From Bos javanicus (taxonomy: Eukaryota; Chordata; Mammalia; Artiodactyla; Bovidae), in NCBI RefSeq assembly GCF_032452875.1, contig NC_083876.1, positions 7,936,001-8,000,000 of the forward strand: a stretch of DNA of 64,000 nucleotides, read 5' to 3'. Below the pieces are notes generated by a model. The model saw only the letters and a program-made list of their open reading frames with translations, was not told the origin of the DNA and did not search any database. The translations under genes and the position numbers were made by a program. Shown in pieces: positions 34,981 through 46,886 of this stretch. The number at the start of each line of letters is the position of its first letter. Within the stretch, counting starts at the first letter, position 1.

Positions 34981-35154
34981 TGTTTTTGTTATTTAGTAGC
35001 TAAGACATATCTGACTCTTTTGTGACCCTCTGAACTGAAGCCTGCCAGGCTTCTCTATCCATGGGATTTTCCAGACAAGAATACTAGCGTGGATTACCAT
35101 TTCCTTCTGCATTGGCAGGCAGATTCTTTAGTGCTGAGCTACCAAATAAGCCCC
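34981..35154 (-). mobile_element. Bov-tA SINE, internally deleted
   Basis: Antisense Bov-tA of 174 bp. About 40 bp containing the GGATCTTCCC…CAGG region is missing between TTCCTTCTGC and ATTGGCAGGC. It is flanked by TGAGGTAGG (34972-34980) and TGAGGAAGG (35155-35163), a 9-bp duplication with one mismatch. Confidence 0.9.
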
Positions 35155-35426
35155 TGAGGAAGGCCAACTATGAAGTTCCCTCTTAGAATTGCTTTTGGGC
35201 ATGCCATAGTTTTGGGAAACCATGTTTCCATTTTCATTTGTCTCTGCATGTTTTCTGATTTCACCTTTGATTTCTTCATTGAACCACTGCTTTTTTAGTA
35301 GCATGTTGTTTGATCTCCGTATTTTCATTCTTTCCTACTTTTCTTTCTGTAGTCAAATTCTAGTTTTGTATTATTTTCTTTGGGGAAAAGACACTTAATG
35401 TAATTTCTATACACTCCAATTTTTTT
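35155..35426 (-). mobile_element. Full-span old L1, antisense, part E
   Basis: The minus frame 35128-35328 ('NNMLLKKQWFNEEIKGEI … NENGNMVSQNYG') is the ORF2 segment between endonuclease and RT. Confidence 0.85.
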
Positions 35427-35832
35427 GTATAATTATTTTTTATTGAAGGATAATTGCTTTATAGAACTTTGCTGCTTCCTGTCAAACCTCAACATGAATC
35501 AGACATAGGTATACCTATATCCCCTCCCTTTTGAACCTCCCCCCATCTCCCTACCCATCCCACCCCTCTAGGTTGATACAGAGCCCCTGTTTGAGTTTCC
35601 TGAGCCATACAACAAATTCCCGTTGGCTATCTATTTTACATATGGTAATATGTACTCTTTCCATACATCTCACCCTCCCCTCCCCTCTGCCCATGTCCAT
35701 AAGTCTATTCTCTGTCTTTTTCTCCACTGTTGCCCTGTAAATAAATTCTTCAGCACCATCTTTCTAGATTCTGTATATATGTGTTAGAATATGGTATTTA
35801 TCTTTCTCTTTCTGACTCACTTCACTCTGTAT
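35427..35832 (-). mobile_element. Ruminant L1 3' end nested in old L1
   Basis: A T-rich left edge is followed by a ruminant L1 3' UTR in antisense (TTGAACCTCCCCCCATCTCC, CATCTCACCCTCCCCTCCCC, TTCACTCTGTATAAT). The old L1 ORF2 text resumes at TTTTTTGAGACTTGTTTCAT. The duplicated AATTTTTT(T)G on both edges may be the target site, though low complexity weakens this. Confidence 0.85.
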
Positions 35833-37490
35833 AATTTTTTGAGACTTGTTTCATGGTCTAACATGGTCTGTTTTGGAGAATATTCCATGTACACTTGAGA
35901 AGAATGTGTATGCTGCTGGTTCTGGTTGTAAAGTCCTATACATATCTATTAAGTTCAATTGGTCTGTTGTGTCATTTAAGACCGTTGTTACCTTATTGAT
36001 TTTCTACCTGGATGACCTGTCTGTCCATTGATGGCACTGGGGTGCTAAAGTCCCCTATTTTTATTGTACTATTGTAAATTTCTCTCTTTAAGTCTATTAA
36101 TATTTGCTTTTTATATTTAGCTGTGCCTGTGTTGTGTGCATATATGCTAATGAATATAACCTTGTCTTTTATTGATCACTTTATTCTTATATAATGCTCT
36201 TCTTTGTCTGTTTTGAGTTTCTAAAAGTATTTTATCTTTATAAGATATGAGTACAGCTATTCTTATTTAAATCATTTCCATTTGCATGAAATACATTTTT
36301 CCATCTTCTCACTTTCATCCTGTATATTTCTTCAGATTTCAGGTGAGTCTCTTGTAAGCAGCATATAGATGGGTCTTGTCTTTTTAACCCAATCAACCAC
36401 CTTATGTATTCTGATTAGAGCAATGTCTGTTGAAATTTATGTAATTATTGGTAACTATTTACTTATTGCCATGTATTACGTGTTTCTGACTATTTTTCTT
36501 TTTTCACTGCTCTTTTATTAATTTTAATTTCTTCCTTTATGGATTAATGATTTTCTGTTGTGGTATGCTTTTTTTTTTTTTTTCTCCTATAGTTCCTGTA
36601 TATCTATTGTACATTTTTTGATTTGTGGTTACCATGAAGTTCATATATGTTGTCTTATAACTGTATCTACTTGTTTTAAACAGGTAGTCCTTACCTGTCC
36701 TTCGAGTTCAAACACATTCTAAAAGGTCTACATTTTTAACTCCCTTCCCTCACATTTTGTCTACATGTTTTACTTCTTCATGTTTATCCCTATACTGATT
36801 ATTATTGTTATAGTTGCTTTTATTCTTTGTTTCTATACATCTTTGTACTAGCTTATTTAAGTGGTTGAACCTCAGCCTTTATCATATACTTACTTTTACA
36901 GCAGGATTTTTCCTCTCTTATATATATGTATATATATATTTACTTTGTGCTATAACCTTTTCTTTAGCACTTATAAAAGACCCTTTAACATTTCTTTGAG
37001 GTAGGTTTACTATTGATAACAACTTTTAAGTTGTGCTTGAATGAGAGGTATTTTTTTAACACTCCAATTCTAAATGATAATCTTCTGGGTAAATTATCCT
37101 AGGTTACAAGTATTTCCCTTTAAGCAACGCTTTGTGGGTTGCAACATTTTTGAAAAATCAGCTTGTGGCCTTATGGGGGTTACCTTCTGTATGGTTCTTT
37201 GTTTTACTCTTCCTGCCTCTATAATTCTCTGTAACTTTTGCCATTTTAATTATGATATGTCTTGATCTGGGCCTGTTGCAGTTTATGCTCTTTGAGACCC
37301 TCTGTGATTTCTATGCCTGGATATCTGTTTGATTCCTCAGCTCTGGAAAATTTTTACCCATAATTTCATGGAATACATTTTTGGCAGTCACACCCCCACA
37401 ACCCCACCCCCCCCCCCCGCCCCGCCTGCTGGTCGATCCTCTCCTTCTGGGGCTCCTATAATACAAATATTGGTATGCTTAGTGTTGCCC
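35833..37490 (-). mobile_element. Full-span old L1, antisense, part F (endonuclease region, ORF1)
   Basis: Antisense of the ORF2 endonuclease end (TGCACTTGAGAAGAATGTGT-like block at 35890; GGTGAGTCTCTTGTAAGCAG at 36342) and then ORF1 (around 37270-37490, TTTGAGACCCTCTGTGATTT, GGGGCTCCTATAATACAAAT). No open frame survives. Confidence 0.85.
37393..37426 (-). repeat. C-rich tract (G-runs on minus strand)
   Basis: C-runs of 5, 4, 12 and 4 bases with one- to four-base spacers lie inside the old L1 ORF1 region. On the minus strand these are G-runs able to fold as a G-quadruplex. Confidence 0.8.
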
Positions 37491-37881
37491 TCGGTTCAGT
37501 CCAGTCGCTCAGTCGTGTCCAACTCTTTGTGACCCCATGAATCATAGCATACCAGGCCTCCCTGTCCAACACCAACTCCCGGAGTTCACGCAAACACACG
37601 TCCATTGAGTCGGTGATGCCATCCAGCCATCTCATCCTCTGTTGTCCCCTTTTTCTCCTGCCCCCAATCCCTCCCAGCATCAGAGTCTTTTCCAGTGAGC
37701 CAACTCTTCGCATGAAATGGTCAAAGTACTGGAGTTTCAGCTTCAGCATCATTCCTTCCAAACAATGCCCAGGACCGATCTCCTTTAGAATGGACTGGTT
37801 GGATCTCCTTGCAGTCCAAGGGACTCTCAAGAGTCTTCTCCAACACCACAGTTCAAAAGCATAAATTCTTCAGCACTCAGC

Positions 37882-38697
37882 TTACTTCACAGTCCAACTC
37901 TCACATCCATACATGACCACTGGAAAAACCATAGCCTTGACTAGATGGACCTTTGTTGGCAAAGTAATATCTCTGCTTTTCAATATGCTATCTAGGTTGG
38001 TCATAACTTTTCTTCTAAAGAGTAAGCATCTTTTAATTTCATGGCTGCAATCACCATCTGCAGTGATTTTGGAGCCCAAAAAATAAAGTCTGACACTGTT
38101 TCCACTGTTTCCCCATCTATTTCCCATGAAGTGATGGGACCAGATGCCATGATCTTCGATTTTCTGAATGTTGAGCTGTAAGCCAACTTTTTCATTCTCC
38201 TCTTTCACTTTCATCAAGAGGCTTTTGAGTTCCTCTTCACTTTCTGCCATAAAGGCGGTGTCATCTGCATATCTGAGGTTATTGATATTTCTCCCGGCAA
38301 ACTTGATTCCAGCTTGTGCTTCTTCCAGCCCAGCGTTTCTCATGATGTACTCTGCATATATGTTAAATAAGCTGAGTGACAGTATACAGCCTTGAAGTAA
38401 TCCTTTTCCTATTTGGAACCAGTCTGTTGTTCCATGTCCAGTTCTAACTGTTGCTTCCTGACCTGCATATAGGTTTCTCAAGAGGCAGGTCAGGTGGTCT
38501 GGTATTCCCATCTCTTTCAGAATTTTCCACAGGTTATTGTGATCCACACAGTCAAAGGCTTTGGCATAGTCAATAAAGGAGAAATAGATGTTTTTCTGGA
38601 ACTCTCTTGCTTTTTCCATGATCCAGTGGATGTTGGCAATTTGATCTCTGGTTCCCTCTGCCTTTTCTAAATTCAGCTTGAACATCTGGAAGTTCAA
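37882..38697 (-). pseudogene. BovB reverse transcriptase palm fragment (271 codons)
   Basis: The longest open frame of the window. It carries RT motif A ('YAKAFDCVDHNNLW'), motif B ('QGCILSLSLFNIYAEYI'), the catalytic motif C 'NNLRYADDTAFMAES' and the downstream 'LGSKITADGDCSHEIK' region of RTE-clade elements. YADD is intact, but the frame lacks the endonuclease and the C-terminal end, so no functional enzyme can be made. It overlaps 38570-39130 in a different frame, marking a frameshift. Confidence 0.93.
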
Positions 38698-39130
38698 GGT
38701 TCATGTATTGCTGAAGCCTGGCTTGGAGAATTTTGAGCATTACTTTACTAGTGTGTGAGATGAGTGCAATTGTGCGGTAGTTTGAGCATTCTTTGGCATT
38801 GCCTTTCTTTGGGATTGGAATGAAAACTGACCTTTTCCAGTCTTCTGGCCACTGCTGAGTTTTCCACATTTGCTGGCAGATTGAGTGCAGCACTTTCACA
38901 GCATCATCTTTCAGGATTTGAACTAGCTCAACTGGAATTCCATCACCTCCACTAGCTTTGTTCATAGTGATGCTTTCTAAGGCCCACTTGACTTCACATT
39001 CCAGGATGTCTGGCTCTAGGTGAGTGATCATACCATTATGATTATCTGGGTCATGAAGATCTTTTTTGTACAGTTCTTCTATGTATTCTTGCCACCTCTT
39101 GTTAATATCTTCTGCTTCCGTTAGGTCCAT
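38570..39130 (-). pseudogene. BovB RT finger fragment (186 codons)
   Basis: Contains 'DAVKVLHSICQQMWKTQQWP', 'SVFIPIPKKGNAKECSNYR' and 'ISHTSKVMLKILQARLQQ', the RTE RT finger region upstream of motif A. The frame shifts at about 38600. Confidence 0.92.
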
Positions 39131-39525
39131 AGCATTTCTGTCCTTATCGAGCCCATCTTTGCATGAAATGTTCCCTTGGTATCTCTAATTTTCTTGAAGA
39201 GATCTCTAGTCTTTCCCATTCTATTGTTTTCCTCTATTTCTTTATATTGATCGCTAAGGAAGGCTTTCTTAACTCTACTTGCTATTCTTTGGAACTCTGC
39301 ATTCAGATGCTTATATCTTTCCTTTTCTCCTTTGCTTTTCACTTCTCTTCTTTTTACAGCTATTTGTAAGGCCTCCCCAGACAGCCATTGTGCTTTTTTG
39401 CATTTCTTTTCCATGGGGATGGTCTTGATCCCTGTCTCCTGTACAATGTCACAAACTTCAGTCCATAGTTCATCAGGCACTCTATCTATCAGATCTAGTC
39501 CCTTAAATCTATTTCTCACTTCCAC
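39121..39525 (-). pseudogene. BovB linker fragment (134 codons)
   Basis: Linker between endonuclease and RT ('MEVRNRFKGLDLIDRVPDEL', 'EENNRMGKTRDLFKKI'). It stops at 39121-39123 and the next fragment opens in another frame. Confidence 0.9.
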
Positions 39526-40107
39526 TGTATGATCTTAAGGGATTTGATTTAGGTCATACCTGGATGGTCTAGTGATTTTCCCTACTTTCTTCAATTTAAG
39601 TCTGAATTTGGCAATAAGGAGTTCATGATCTGAGCCACAGTCAGCTCCCAGTCTTGTTTTTGCTGACTGTATAGAGCTTCTCCATCTTTGGCTACAAAGA
39701 ATATAATCAATTTGATTTCAGTGTTGACCACCTGGTGATGTCCATGTGCAGAGTCTTCTCTTGTGTTGTTGGAAGAGGGTGTTTGCTATGACCAGTGTAT
39801 TCTCTTGGAAAAACTCTATTAGCCTTTGGCCTGCTTCATTCCATTTTTCAAGGCCAAATTTGCCTGTTACTCCAGGTGTTTCTTGACTTCCTATTTTTGC
39901 ATTCCAGTCCCCTATAAAGAAAAGGACATCTTTTTGGGGAGTTAGTTGTAAAAGGTCTTGTAGGTCTTCATAGAACTGTTCAACTTCAGTTTCTTCAGCA
40001 TTACTGGTTGGGGCATAGACTTGGATTACTCTGATATTGAATGGTTTGCTTTGGAAATGAACAGAGATCTTTCTGTCGTTTTTGAGATTGCATTCAAGTG
40101 CTGCATT

Positions 40108-40521
40108 TCAGACTCTTCTGTTGACTGTGATGGCTACTCCATTTCTTCTAAGGGATTCCTGCCCACAGTCGTAGATATAATAGTCATCTAAGTTAAATTC
40201 ACCCATTCCAGTCCATTTTAGTTCGCTGATTCCTAGAATGTCGACATTCACTCTTGCCATCTCCTGTTTGACTACTTCCAATTTGCCTTGATTCATGAAC
40301 CTGACATTCCAGGTTCCTATGCAATATTGCTCTTTACAGCATCGGACCTTGCTTCTATCACCTGTCACATCCACAACTGGGTATTGTTTTTGCTTTGGCT
40401 CCATCCCTTCATTCTTTCTGGAGTTATTTCTCCACTGATCTCCAGTAGCATATTGGGCCCCTACTGACCTGGGGAGTTCCTCTTTCAGTATCCTATCATT
40501 TTGCCTTTTCATACTGTTCAT
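40108..40521 (-). pseudogene. BovB endonuclease N-terminal fragment (137 codons)
   Basis: Contains 'CIGTWNVRFMNQGKLEVVKQ' and 'LGISELKWTGMGEFNLDDYY', the APE-type endonuclease start with its conserved Asn (TWNVR) and Glu (SELKW). The rest of the domain, toward 39530, is out of frame. Confidence 0.9.
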
Positions 40522-40825
40522 GGGGTTCTCAAGGCAAGAATACTAAAGTGGTTTGCCATTCCCTTCTCCAGTGGACCACATTCTGTCAGCCCTCTCCACC
40601 ATGACCCGCCCGTCTTGGGTGGCCCCACAGGGCATGGATTAGTTTCATTGAGTTAGACAAGGCTGTGTTCCTAGTGTGATTAGATTGACTAGTTTTCTAT
40701 GATTATGATTTCAGTGGACATGGGGTATCTCTTTATGGCTGCTCCAGCAAAGCGCAGCTGTTGCTCCTTACCTTGGACGAGGGGTATCTCCTCACCGCTA
40801 CCCCTCCTAACCTTGAATGTGGAGT

Positions 40826-41320
40826 CTTAGAGGTCCCTTAAATTGTTGTCAGTTATCTTTTCTCTTATTTGGTTCTTATTTGGTGATTCACATCATTATG
40901 TCTTCCAGTTCATGTAAGTGTGTTTCTATATTACTTAGTCTGCTAATACTGTCTAATGTGTTTTTCATTTTAGTTATCATATTCTTAAGTTCTGATTAGT
41001 TCTTGTTCATATTTTCTAGTTCCTTGTTATAATTTCACTGTGTTAATCTATTATTTTCCCTAATTCAGCTATCATTCCTAATGCTTTGAACTCTTCATCT
41101 GATAAATTTTTAACTTCTGTGTTCCCTGCCCCCCGCCACCCACTCTCTTCTGTCCCCATCCTACCTAATTATATAGGAATCTTTCTTACAGCCTTGGTGG
41201 TGCAGGAGCCTTTCTGCTAGTTTCAGTAAGAATCGCTCCACATGTAGATGTCTTTTTGATGTGTTCCTGGAAGGTGAGTTCCACACTTTTCCTAGTCGCC
41301 AATCTTGATCTCCCTCTCCA
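40826..41320 (-). mobile_element. Full-span old L1, antisense, part G (ORF1 5' end and 5' UTR)
   Basis: Antisense ORF1 start and 5' UTR: TTAGAGGTCCCTTAAATTGT, TCTTCATCTGATAAATTT, and the L1 5'-end hallmark GGTGAGTTCCACACTTTTCC … CCAATCTTGATCTCCCTCTC. The element therefore reaches its original 5' end. Confidence 0.75.
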
Positions 41321-41852
41321 GAATTTTAATTGCATGACTTTTCATTGTAACTTATTAATGATTGATAAACAAGTTCATAAATCAATTTATAACTTATTTT
41401 CTTGCCTCATAGTTGAAGCCAAAAGCTTTTGTAGACTAGACTTTTACTTCTCTACATTTCAAATTGATTTATTGGAGTTGCAAGCTGCAATAGTCACATC
41501 TTGACTGAGACTGACACTGGCTTGTTTTATCTCAAAATCATGTAATTGAAGTGTTCTTCTGTTTTACTTTTGCTGTCCTTATTTCTTAATACCCATGAAA
41601 TCTTTCTCTCTTATTCATATTGTAAGCCATCATTTCATTGATCTCACAGTATGATTCCTAGAAAATATAAAACTAACACTTTAGCCAAATCCCATCATTC
41701 CAGGGAGCTTGTTATCCCTGTTCTTGATCTTCAGGTGACAAACATACCTGTGTTGTTAGGGAAACATATACTGTCAGGAAATATACTTTAATAAAGATAT
41801 GCTAGCTCTTAGAAGTTCAAAGCAATTATATAAAACATTGCTACTATTGGAT
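41321..41852. other. Unique intronic sequence
   Basis: AT-rich sequence between two LINE blocks; no gene or repeat recognised. Confidence 0.55.
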
Positions 41853-41860
41853 AACCAACC

Positions 41861-43522
41861 CTTGTTGTTGTTGTTCAGTCTCCAAGTCATGACCAACTCC
41901 ATGACCCAGTGGACTGCAGCATGCCAGGCTTCTGTGTCCCTCATCATCTCCCAGAGTTTGCCCAAGTTCATGTCCATCCAATTTGTGATACCATTGAACC
42001 ATCACATCCTCTATCACACTCTTCCTCCTGCCTTCTCAGCATCAGAGTCTTTTCCATTGAGTCAGCGATTCACATCAGGTGGCCAAAGTATTGGAGCTTC
42101 AGCTTCAGCATCAGTCCTTCCAAAGTGTATTCAGGGTTGATTCCTTTAAGATTGACTGGTTTGATCTTGTTTCCAAGGGATACTCAAGAGTCTTCTCCAA
42201 CACCACAAATTAAAAGCGTCAATTCTTCAGTGCTCTACCTTGTTTATTGTCCAACTTTCACGTCTGTACGTCACTACTGGAAAGACCATAGCCTCGACTG
42301 TACAGACCTTTGTCAGCAAAGTGATGTCTTTGCTTTTTAGCACATTGTCTAGGTTTGTCGTAGCTTTCCTGCCAAGAAGTAATTGTCTTCTAATTTCATG
42401 GCTGCAGTAACCATCTGCAGTGATTTTACAGCCCAAGAAGAGGAAATCTGTTACTGCTTCCACTTTATCCCTTTCTATTTGCCACGAAGAGATGGGACAG
42501 GATGCCATGATCTTAGCTTTTTAAATAGAGTGTTAAACCAGCTTTTTCACTCTCTTCCTTAACCCTCATCAAGAGACTCTTTAGTTCCTCTTCATTTTCT
42601 GCCATTAGAATGATATCATCCACATATCTGAGGCTGTTGATATTTCTCCCGGCAATCTTGATTCCAGCTTGTAACTCATCCAGCCCAGCATTTCACAGGA
42701 TGTATTCTGTATATAAGTTAAATACACTGGATGACCATAAACAGCCTTGTCATACTTCTTAGTTGTTGTTCCATGTAAGGTTCTAACTATTGCTTCTTGA
42801 CCTGCATGCAGGTTTCTCAAGAGACAAGTAAAATGGTCTGGTATTCCCATCTCTTTAAGAGTTTTCCACAGTTTATTATGATCCACAAAGTCAAAGGCTT
42901 TAGCATAGTCCTTGAAACAGAGATAGATGTTTACCTAGAATTCCCTTGCTTTTTCTATGATCCAGCGAATGTTGACAATTTGATCTCTGGTTCCTCTGCC
43001 TTTTCTAAATCCAGCTTGAACATCTAGAAGTTCTCAGTTCAAGTAATGCTGAAGCCTAGCTTGGAGGATTTTGCATAATCTTACTAACATGGTAGATAAA
43101 TGCAATTATCTGGTGGCGTGAACATTGGTTAGTACTGCCCTTCCTGGGAACTGTGATGAGGGTTGACCTTTACTAGTCCTGTGGTCACTGCTGGGTTTTC
43201 CAAATTTGCTGACATATTGTTTGCAACACTTTAATAGCATCATCTTTTAAGACTTTAAATAGCTCTGCTGGAATTCTGTCACCTCCACTAGCTTAATTGG
43301 CATCAGTGCTTCCTAAGCTCCACTTGACTTCACACTCCAGAATGTCTGGCTCTAAATGAGAGACTATTTTTGTGCAGTTCTTCTGTGAATTCTTTCCATC
43401 TTTTCTTGATCTCATCTGATTCTAGTAGGTCTTTATTATTTCTGTCCTTTATTGTGCCCATCTTCAGATGAAATGATCCTTTGATATTTCTAATTTTCTT
43501 GAAGAGATCTCTAGTCTTTCTG
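41861..43522 (-). mobile_element. BovB LINE, antisense, main part of a 5'-inverted copy
   Basis: Divergent antisense BovB from its 3' tail of TTG repeats to the linker region (TTCTTGAAGAGATCTCTAGTCTTTC at 43498-43520). Minus frames 42227-42508 and 42605-42886 are remnants of the RT. It ends where an oppositely oriented BovB segment starts. The target duplication is AACCAACC at 41853-41860 and 43652-43659, outside both segments, so they are one insertion. Confidence 0.93.
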
Positions 43523-43523
43523 A

Positions 43524-43651
43524 TTGTCTAAGGAGGCTTTAAAAATAACAGTGGAAAGAAGAGAAGTGAAAAGTAAGGGAGGAAAGGAATAGTATGCCAA
43601 ACTAAATGCAGAGTTCCAGAAAATAGCAGGAGAGACAAGAAGGCCTTCTTC
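43524..43651 (+). mobile_element. BovB LINE, inverted 5' segment of the same copy
   Basis: TGTCTAAGGAGGCTTTAAAA, AAAGAAGAGAAGTGAAAAGT and TAAATGCAGAGTTCCAGAAA are BovB linker sequence in sense, immediately upstream (about 40 bp lost) of the place where the antisense part stops. This is the pattern produced by twin priming. Confidence 0.9.
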
Positions 43652-43909
43652 AACCAACCTTTATCCTCTGAATAATAACTGAATGATAAGGCATAGTTTA
43701 TGTGCTCTACTCAAATTGCTGTCTTTGAACTGACAGATAGACTTGGGAAAAACTGATAAAGGCAGAACTTAATAATAGCAATGGCTTACAATTATTATAA
43801 GGGAACCAAAGGAAGAACGAAGAGATCTTATTGGAGAAAATTTATAAAATAGTTAAGAAAGAAAAGAGATCAATTATACTTCAAAATCCAACCAACAGAC
43901 AAACAAAAT

Positions 43910-44287
43910 TATACAAGAAAGGCATCAGATTTGTGGTTACCAAAGGCGGGAGTGAAGAGAAGGTGAATTGAATGAAGGCAGTCAAAAGATACAACATTGC
44001 CAGTTATAAGGTAAATAAATTCCAGGGATATAATGTAGAATGTGATCAATGTAATTAACATTGCTAGATGTTATTATGAAAGTTGCTAAGAGTTCAAATC
44101 CTAAGAGTTCTCATCACAAGGGAAAAATTATTTTCTATTTATTTAGTTTTGTACCTGTATGAGATGATGGGTGTTCACCAGACTTACTGTGATAATTATT
44201 TCATGATGTATGAAAGCTAAATGATTATGCTGTACACCTTAAACTTATATAGTGCTGCATGTCAATTGTATGTCAGTAAAACTGGAA
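43910..44287 (+). mobile_element. L1 (L1MA/MB-like) 3' end, sense
   Basis: Diverged 3' UTR: GATTTGTGGTTACCAAAGGC, ATTCCAGGGATATAATGTAG, TGATAATTATTTCATGATGT, GCTGTACACCTTAAACTTAT and ATGTCAGTAAAACTGG. 43660-43909 to its left is plain AT-rich sequence. Confidence 0.75.
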
Positions 44288-45656
44288 GAAAAAAAGAACA
44301 AGAACTGCTATGTAAAATAGTAAATGTATGCTCTTCTTGTTATGGTAAAAGGGAAGCATCTTTTACAGACTTGCAGCTATCTAACTGAAACATTTTCTTC
44401 AGAAGCAATGAAAAAAAGAAAATATATTTTCAAAATATTCTGCATACTTACAGTCATGATTCCAGTATATCAGTACTTCTAGAATTTCTTTTACAATTAA
44501 CCAGAGACAGGATTTTAAAACTATTTAGCTTCAAGAAGCATTTTTACTCTTTTGAATAGATTTATCTTTGAAAACTAGTTAAAATTTAACTGAGTACCTC
44601 ATAAAGTCAGTACTTGGGAAAGAAATTACATGAGTATAAAATAAATGTCTGACATTCAGTATTCCAAATTGACTTTGTTATTCACAATTTCTAATATGTC
44701 CAATGTAAGTCCTAGGTGTCAGTTTGTTAAATTTTATTGGACAGTGTCTGAGTACATGTCTGCTCTGCAGTTAGAATTGGAAGAAATAGCTAGTTCTGAA
44801 TGGTGCTTGATGTAATTCTGCCTCAGTTGATATATTCAGGGCCCATATGGATCACCTATAGAAGCAGTTATATTACCAGTGTTTGTGTCTTAAGATGTCC
44901 AGATTTCATGGAATTTACCATTTTCTGTTCAGATTCAACGATCAGTTCTCTAGTAAAATAAAACCAATGTGCTTTTTCCCCTTAAATATTCACATGGTAA
45001 CATAAATAAGATTATTAGATGCTTACATTATCAAAATATGAGTTTTATAAATTAAAATTTAACCAATCTCTAAAAAACTAAATATATTACTGTGGTCAAT
45101 AACAAACATGCCCAAAGTCATAATAGTTACTGGTGTTCAGATTTATAATTGATAAAGTTTTTGCCTCTGTTCACAAAACACAAATACTATTCTAAAAGCA
45201 CTGCAAAAAGCAATAGAAAAAGCTTATTTTCTGAGAAACTACCAATATAATTAAAGATTCATTGGTATGAAATTAAGTGATGCTTTCTTTACTTTTGCTT
45301 TTCTTAGACTGTACATTACTTTTTGAAGTTCCATGTATCCACAGATGTGTGTTTTTTTTATAAACCCATTATAATTTAAAATTATATTTTTCACCTTTAT
45401 TTAGGGTTTTTTTCCTGTTTCATCCTTTATAATAAAAAAAAATTAGAAGGTTTTAAATTACATCATAAGCTCTAAGCAATTTAATCTAGTTTCCTAAAGC
45501 ATATTTTTGGATTTGTTAGTGTATAAAGTATCATTTTTAACTGATAAAATTTACATGTGTATCTAATACTATTAACAACCCATTGTGTCCATTATTGTGA
45601 GATGTAAAGTTCAAGATACATTGCATTTGCCTTTAATATGCATTCTGAGGACTAAT
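44288..45656. other. Unique intronic sequence
   Basis: About 1.4 kb of AT-rich intron without recognised repeat, exon or RNA gene. Confidence 0.6.
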
Positions 45657-46886
45657 AAGTTCAGTTCAGTTACTCAGTCATGTCCGAATCTTTGCGACCC
45701 CATGGACTGTGGCACACCAGGCTTCCCTGTCCATCACAAACTGCCAAAGCATGCTCAAACTTGTGTCTGTCAGATCAGTGATGCCACCTAACCATCTAAT
45801 ACTCTGTCATCCCCTTCTCCTCATGCCTTCAGTCTTTCCCAGCATCAGGGTCTTTTCGAAGGAGTCAGTTCTTCACTCAGGTGGCCAAAGTATCAGCTTC
45901 AGCATCAGTTCCTCCAATGACTATTCAGAATAATTTCCTTTAGGACTGACCGGTCTGATATCCTTCCAGACCAACAGACTCTCAAGAGTCCTCCAACACC
46001 AAAGTTCAAAACAATCAATTCTTCAATGCTCAGCCTTCATTATGGTCCAACTCTCACATCCATATATGACTACTAGAAAAACCACAGCTTTGATCTTTGG
46101 ATCTTTGTCAGCAAAGTAATGTCTCTGCTTTTTAATATGCTGTCTAGGTTTGTCATAACTTTTCTTCCAAGAAGCAAACATCTTTTAATTTCATAGCTGC
46201 AATCACTATCTGCAGTGATTTTGGAGCCCAAGAAAATAAAGTCTGTCACTGTTTCTGTTGTTTCCCCATCTATTTGCCATGAAGTGATGGGACTGGATAC
46301 CATGATCTTAGTTTTCTGAATGTTGAGTTTTAAGCCAACTTTTTCACTCTCCTCTTTCACTTTCATCAAGAGGCTCTTTAGTTCCTCTTTGCTTTCTGCC
46401 AAAAGGGCGGTGTCATCTGCATATCTGAGGTTATTGATATTTCTCCTGGCAATATTGATTCCAGCTTGTGCTTCATCCAGCCCAGCATTTTGCATGATGT
46501 ACTCTGCATATAAATTAAATAAGCAGGGTGACAGTATACAACCTTGACATAATCCTTTTACTATTTGGAACCAATCCATTGTTCTATGTCTGGCTTTTAC
46601 TGTTTCTCTTTGACCTACATACAGATTTCTCAGGAGGTTGCTAAGGTGGTATGGTATTCTCGTCTCTTGAAGAATTTTCCACAGTTTGTTGAGATCCACG
46701 CAGTCAAAGGCTTTAGTATGGTCAATGAAGCAGAAGTAGATGCTTTCCTGGAATTCTCTTGATTTTTCTATGATCCAACAGATGATGTCCATATGATCTC
46801 TGGTTCCCCTGCCTTTTCTAAATGCAGTTTGAACATCTAGAAGTTCTCAGTTCACATAATTTTGAAGCCTAGCTTGAAGAATTTTT
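45657..46886 (-). mobile_element. BovB LINE, antisense, 3' part, split by L1
   Basis: The minus frame 46073-46792 (239 codons) holds RT motif A ('DHTKAFDCVDLNKLWKIL'), 'GLCQGCILSPCLFNLYAEYI' and 'NNLRYADDTALLAES'; YADD is intact. It is cut at GAAGAATTTT by a poly-A-tailed L1 inserted at 46887; BovB text resumes at 54352, not collinearly. Confidence 0.95.

Larger units (their letters stand above)
37491..40825 (-). mobile_element. BovB LINE, nearly full length, antisense, nested in old L1
   Basis: The best preserved BovB in the window, about 3.3 kb. It runs from the 3' Bov-A-like end (CAGTCGCTCAGTCGTGTCC) to the 5' region (GCACAGCTGTTGCTCC-type text, GGACGAGGGGTATCTCCTCA near 40775). Its single polyprotein is now split into several minus-strand frames listed below. 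L1 ORF1 text flanks it on both sides, so it inserted into that L1. No clear target duplication could be fixed. Confidence 0.96.

Noticed and set aside
37882..38697. Long open frame (271 codons) as a possible host gene
   Set aside because: It is BovB reverse transcriptase: YADD and neighbouring RT motifs, inside a nearly full-length BovB. The same holds for the frames at 46073-46792, 38570-39130 and 40108-40521.
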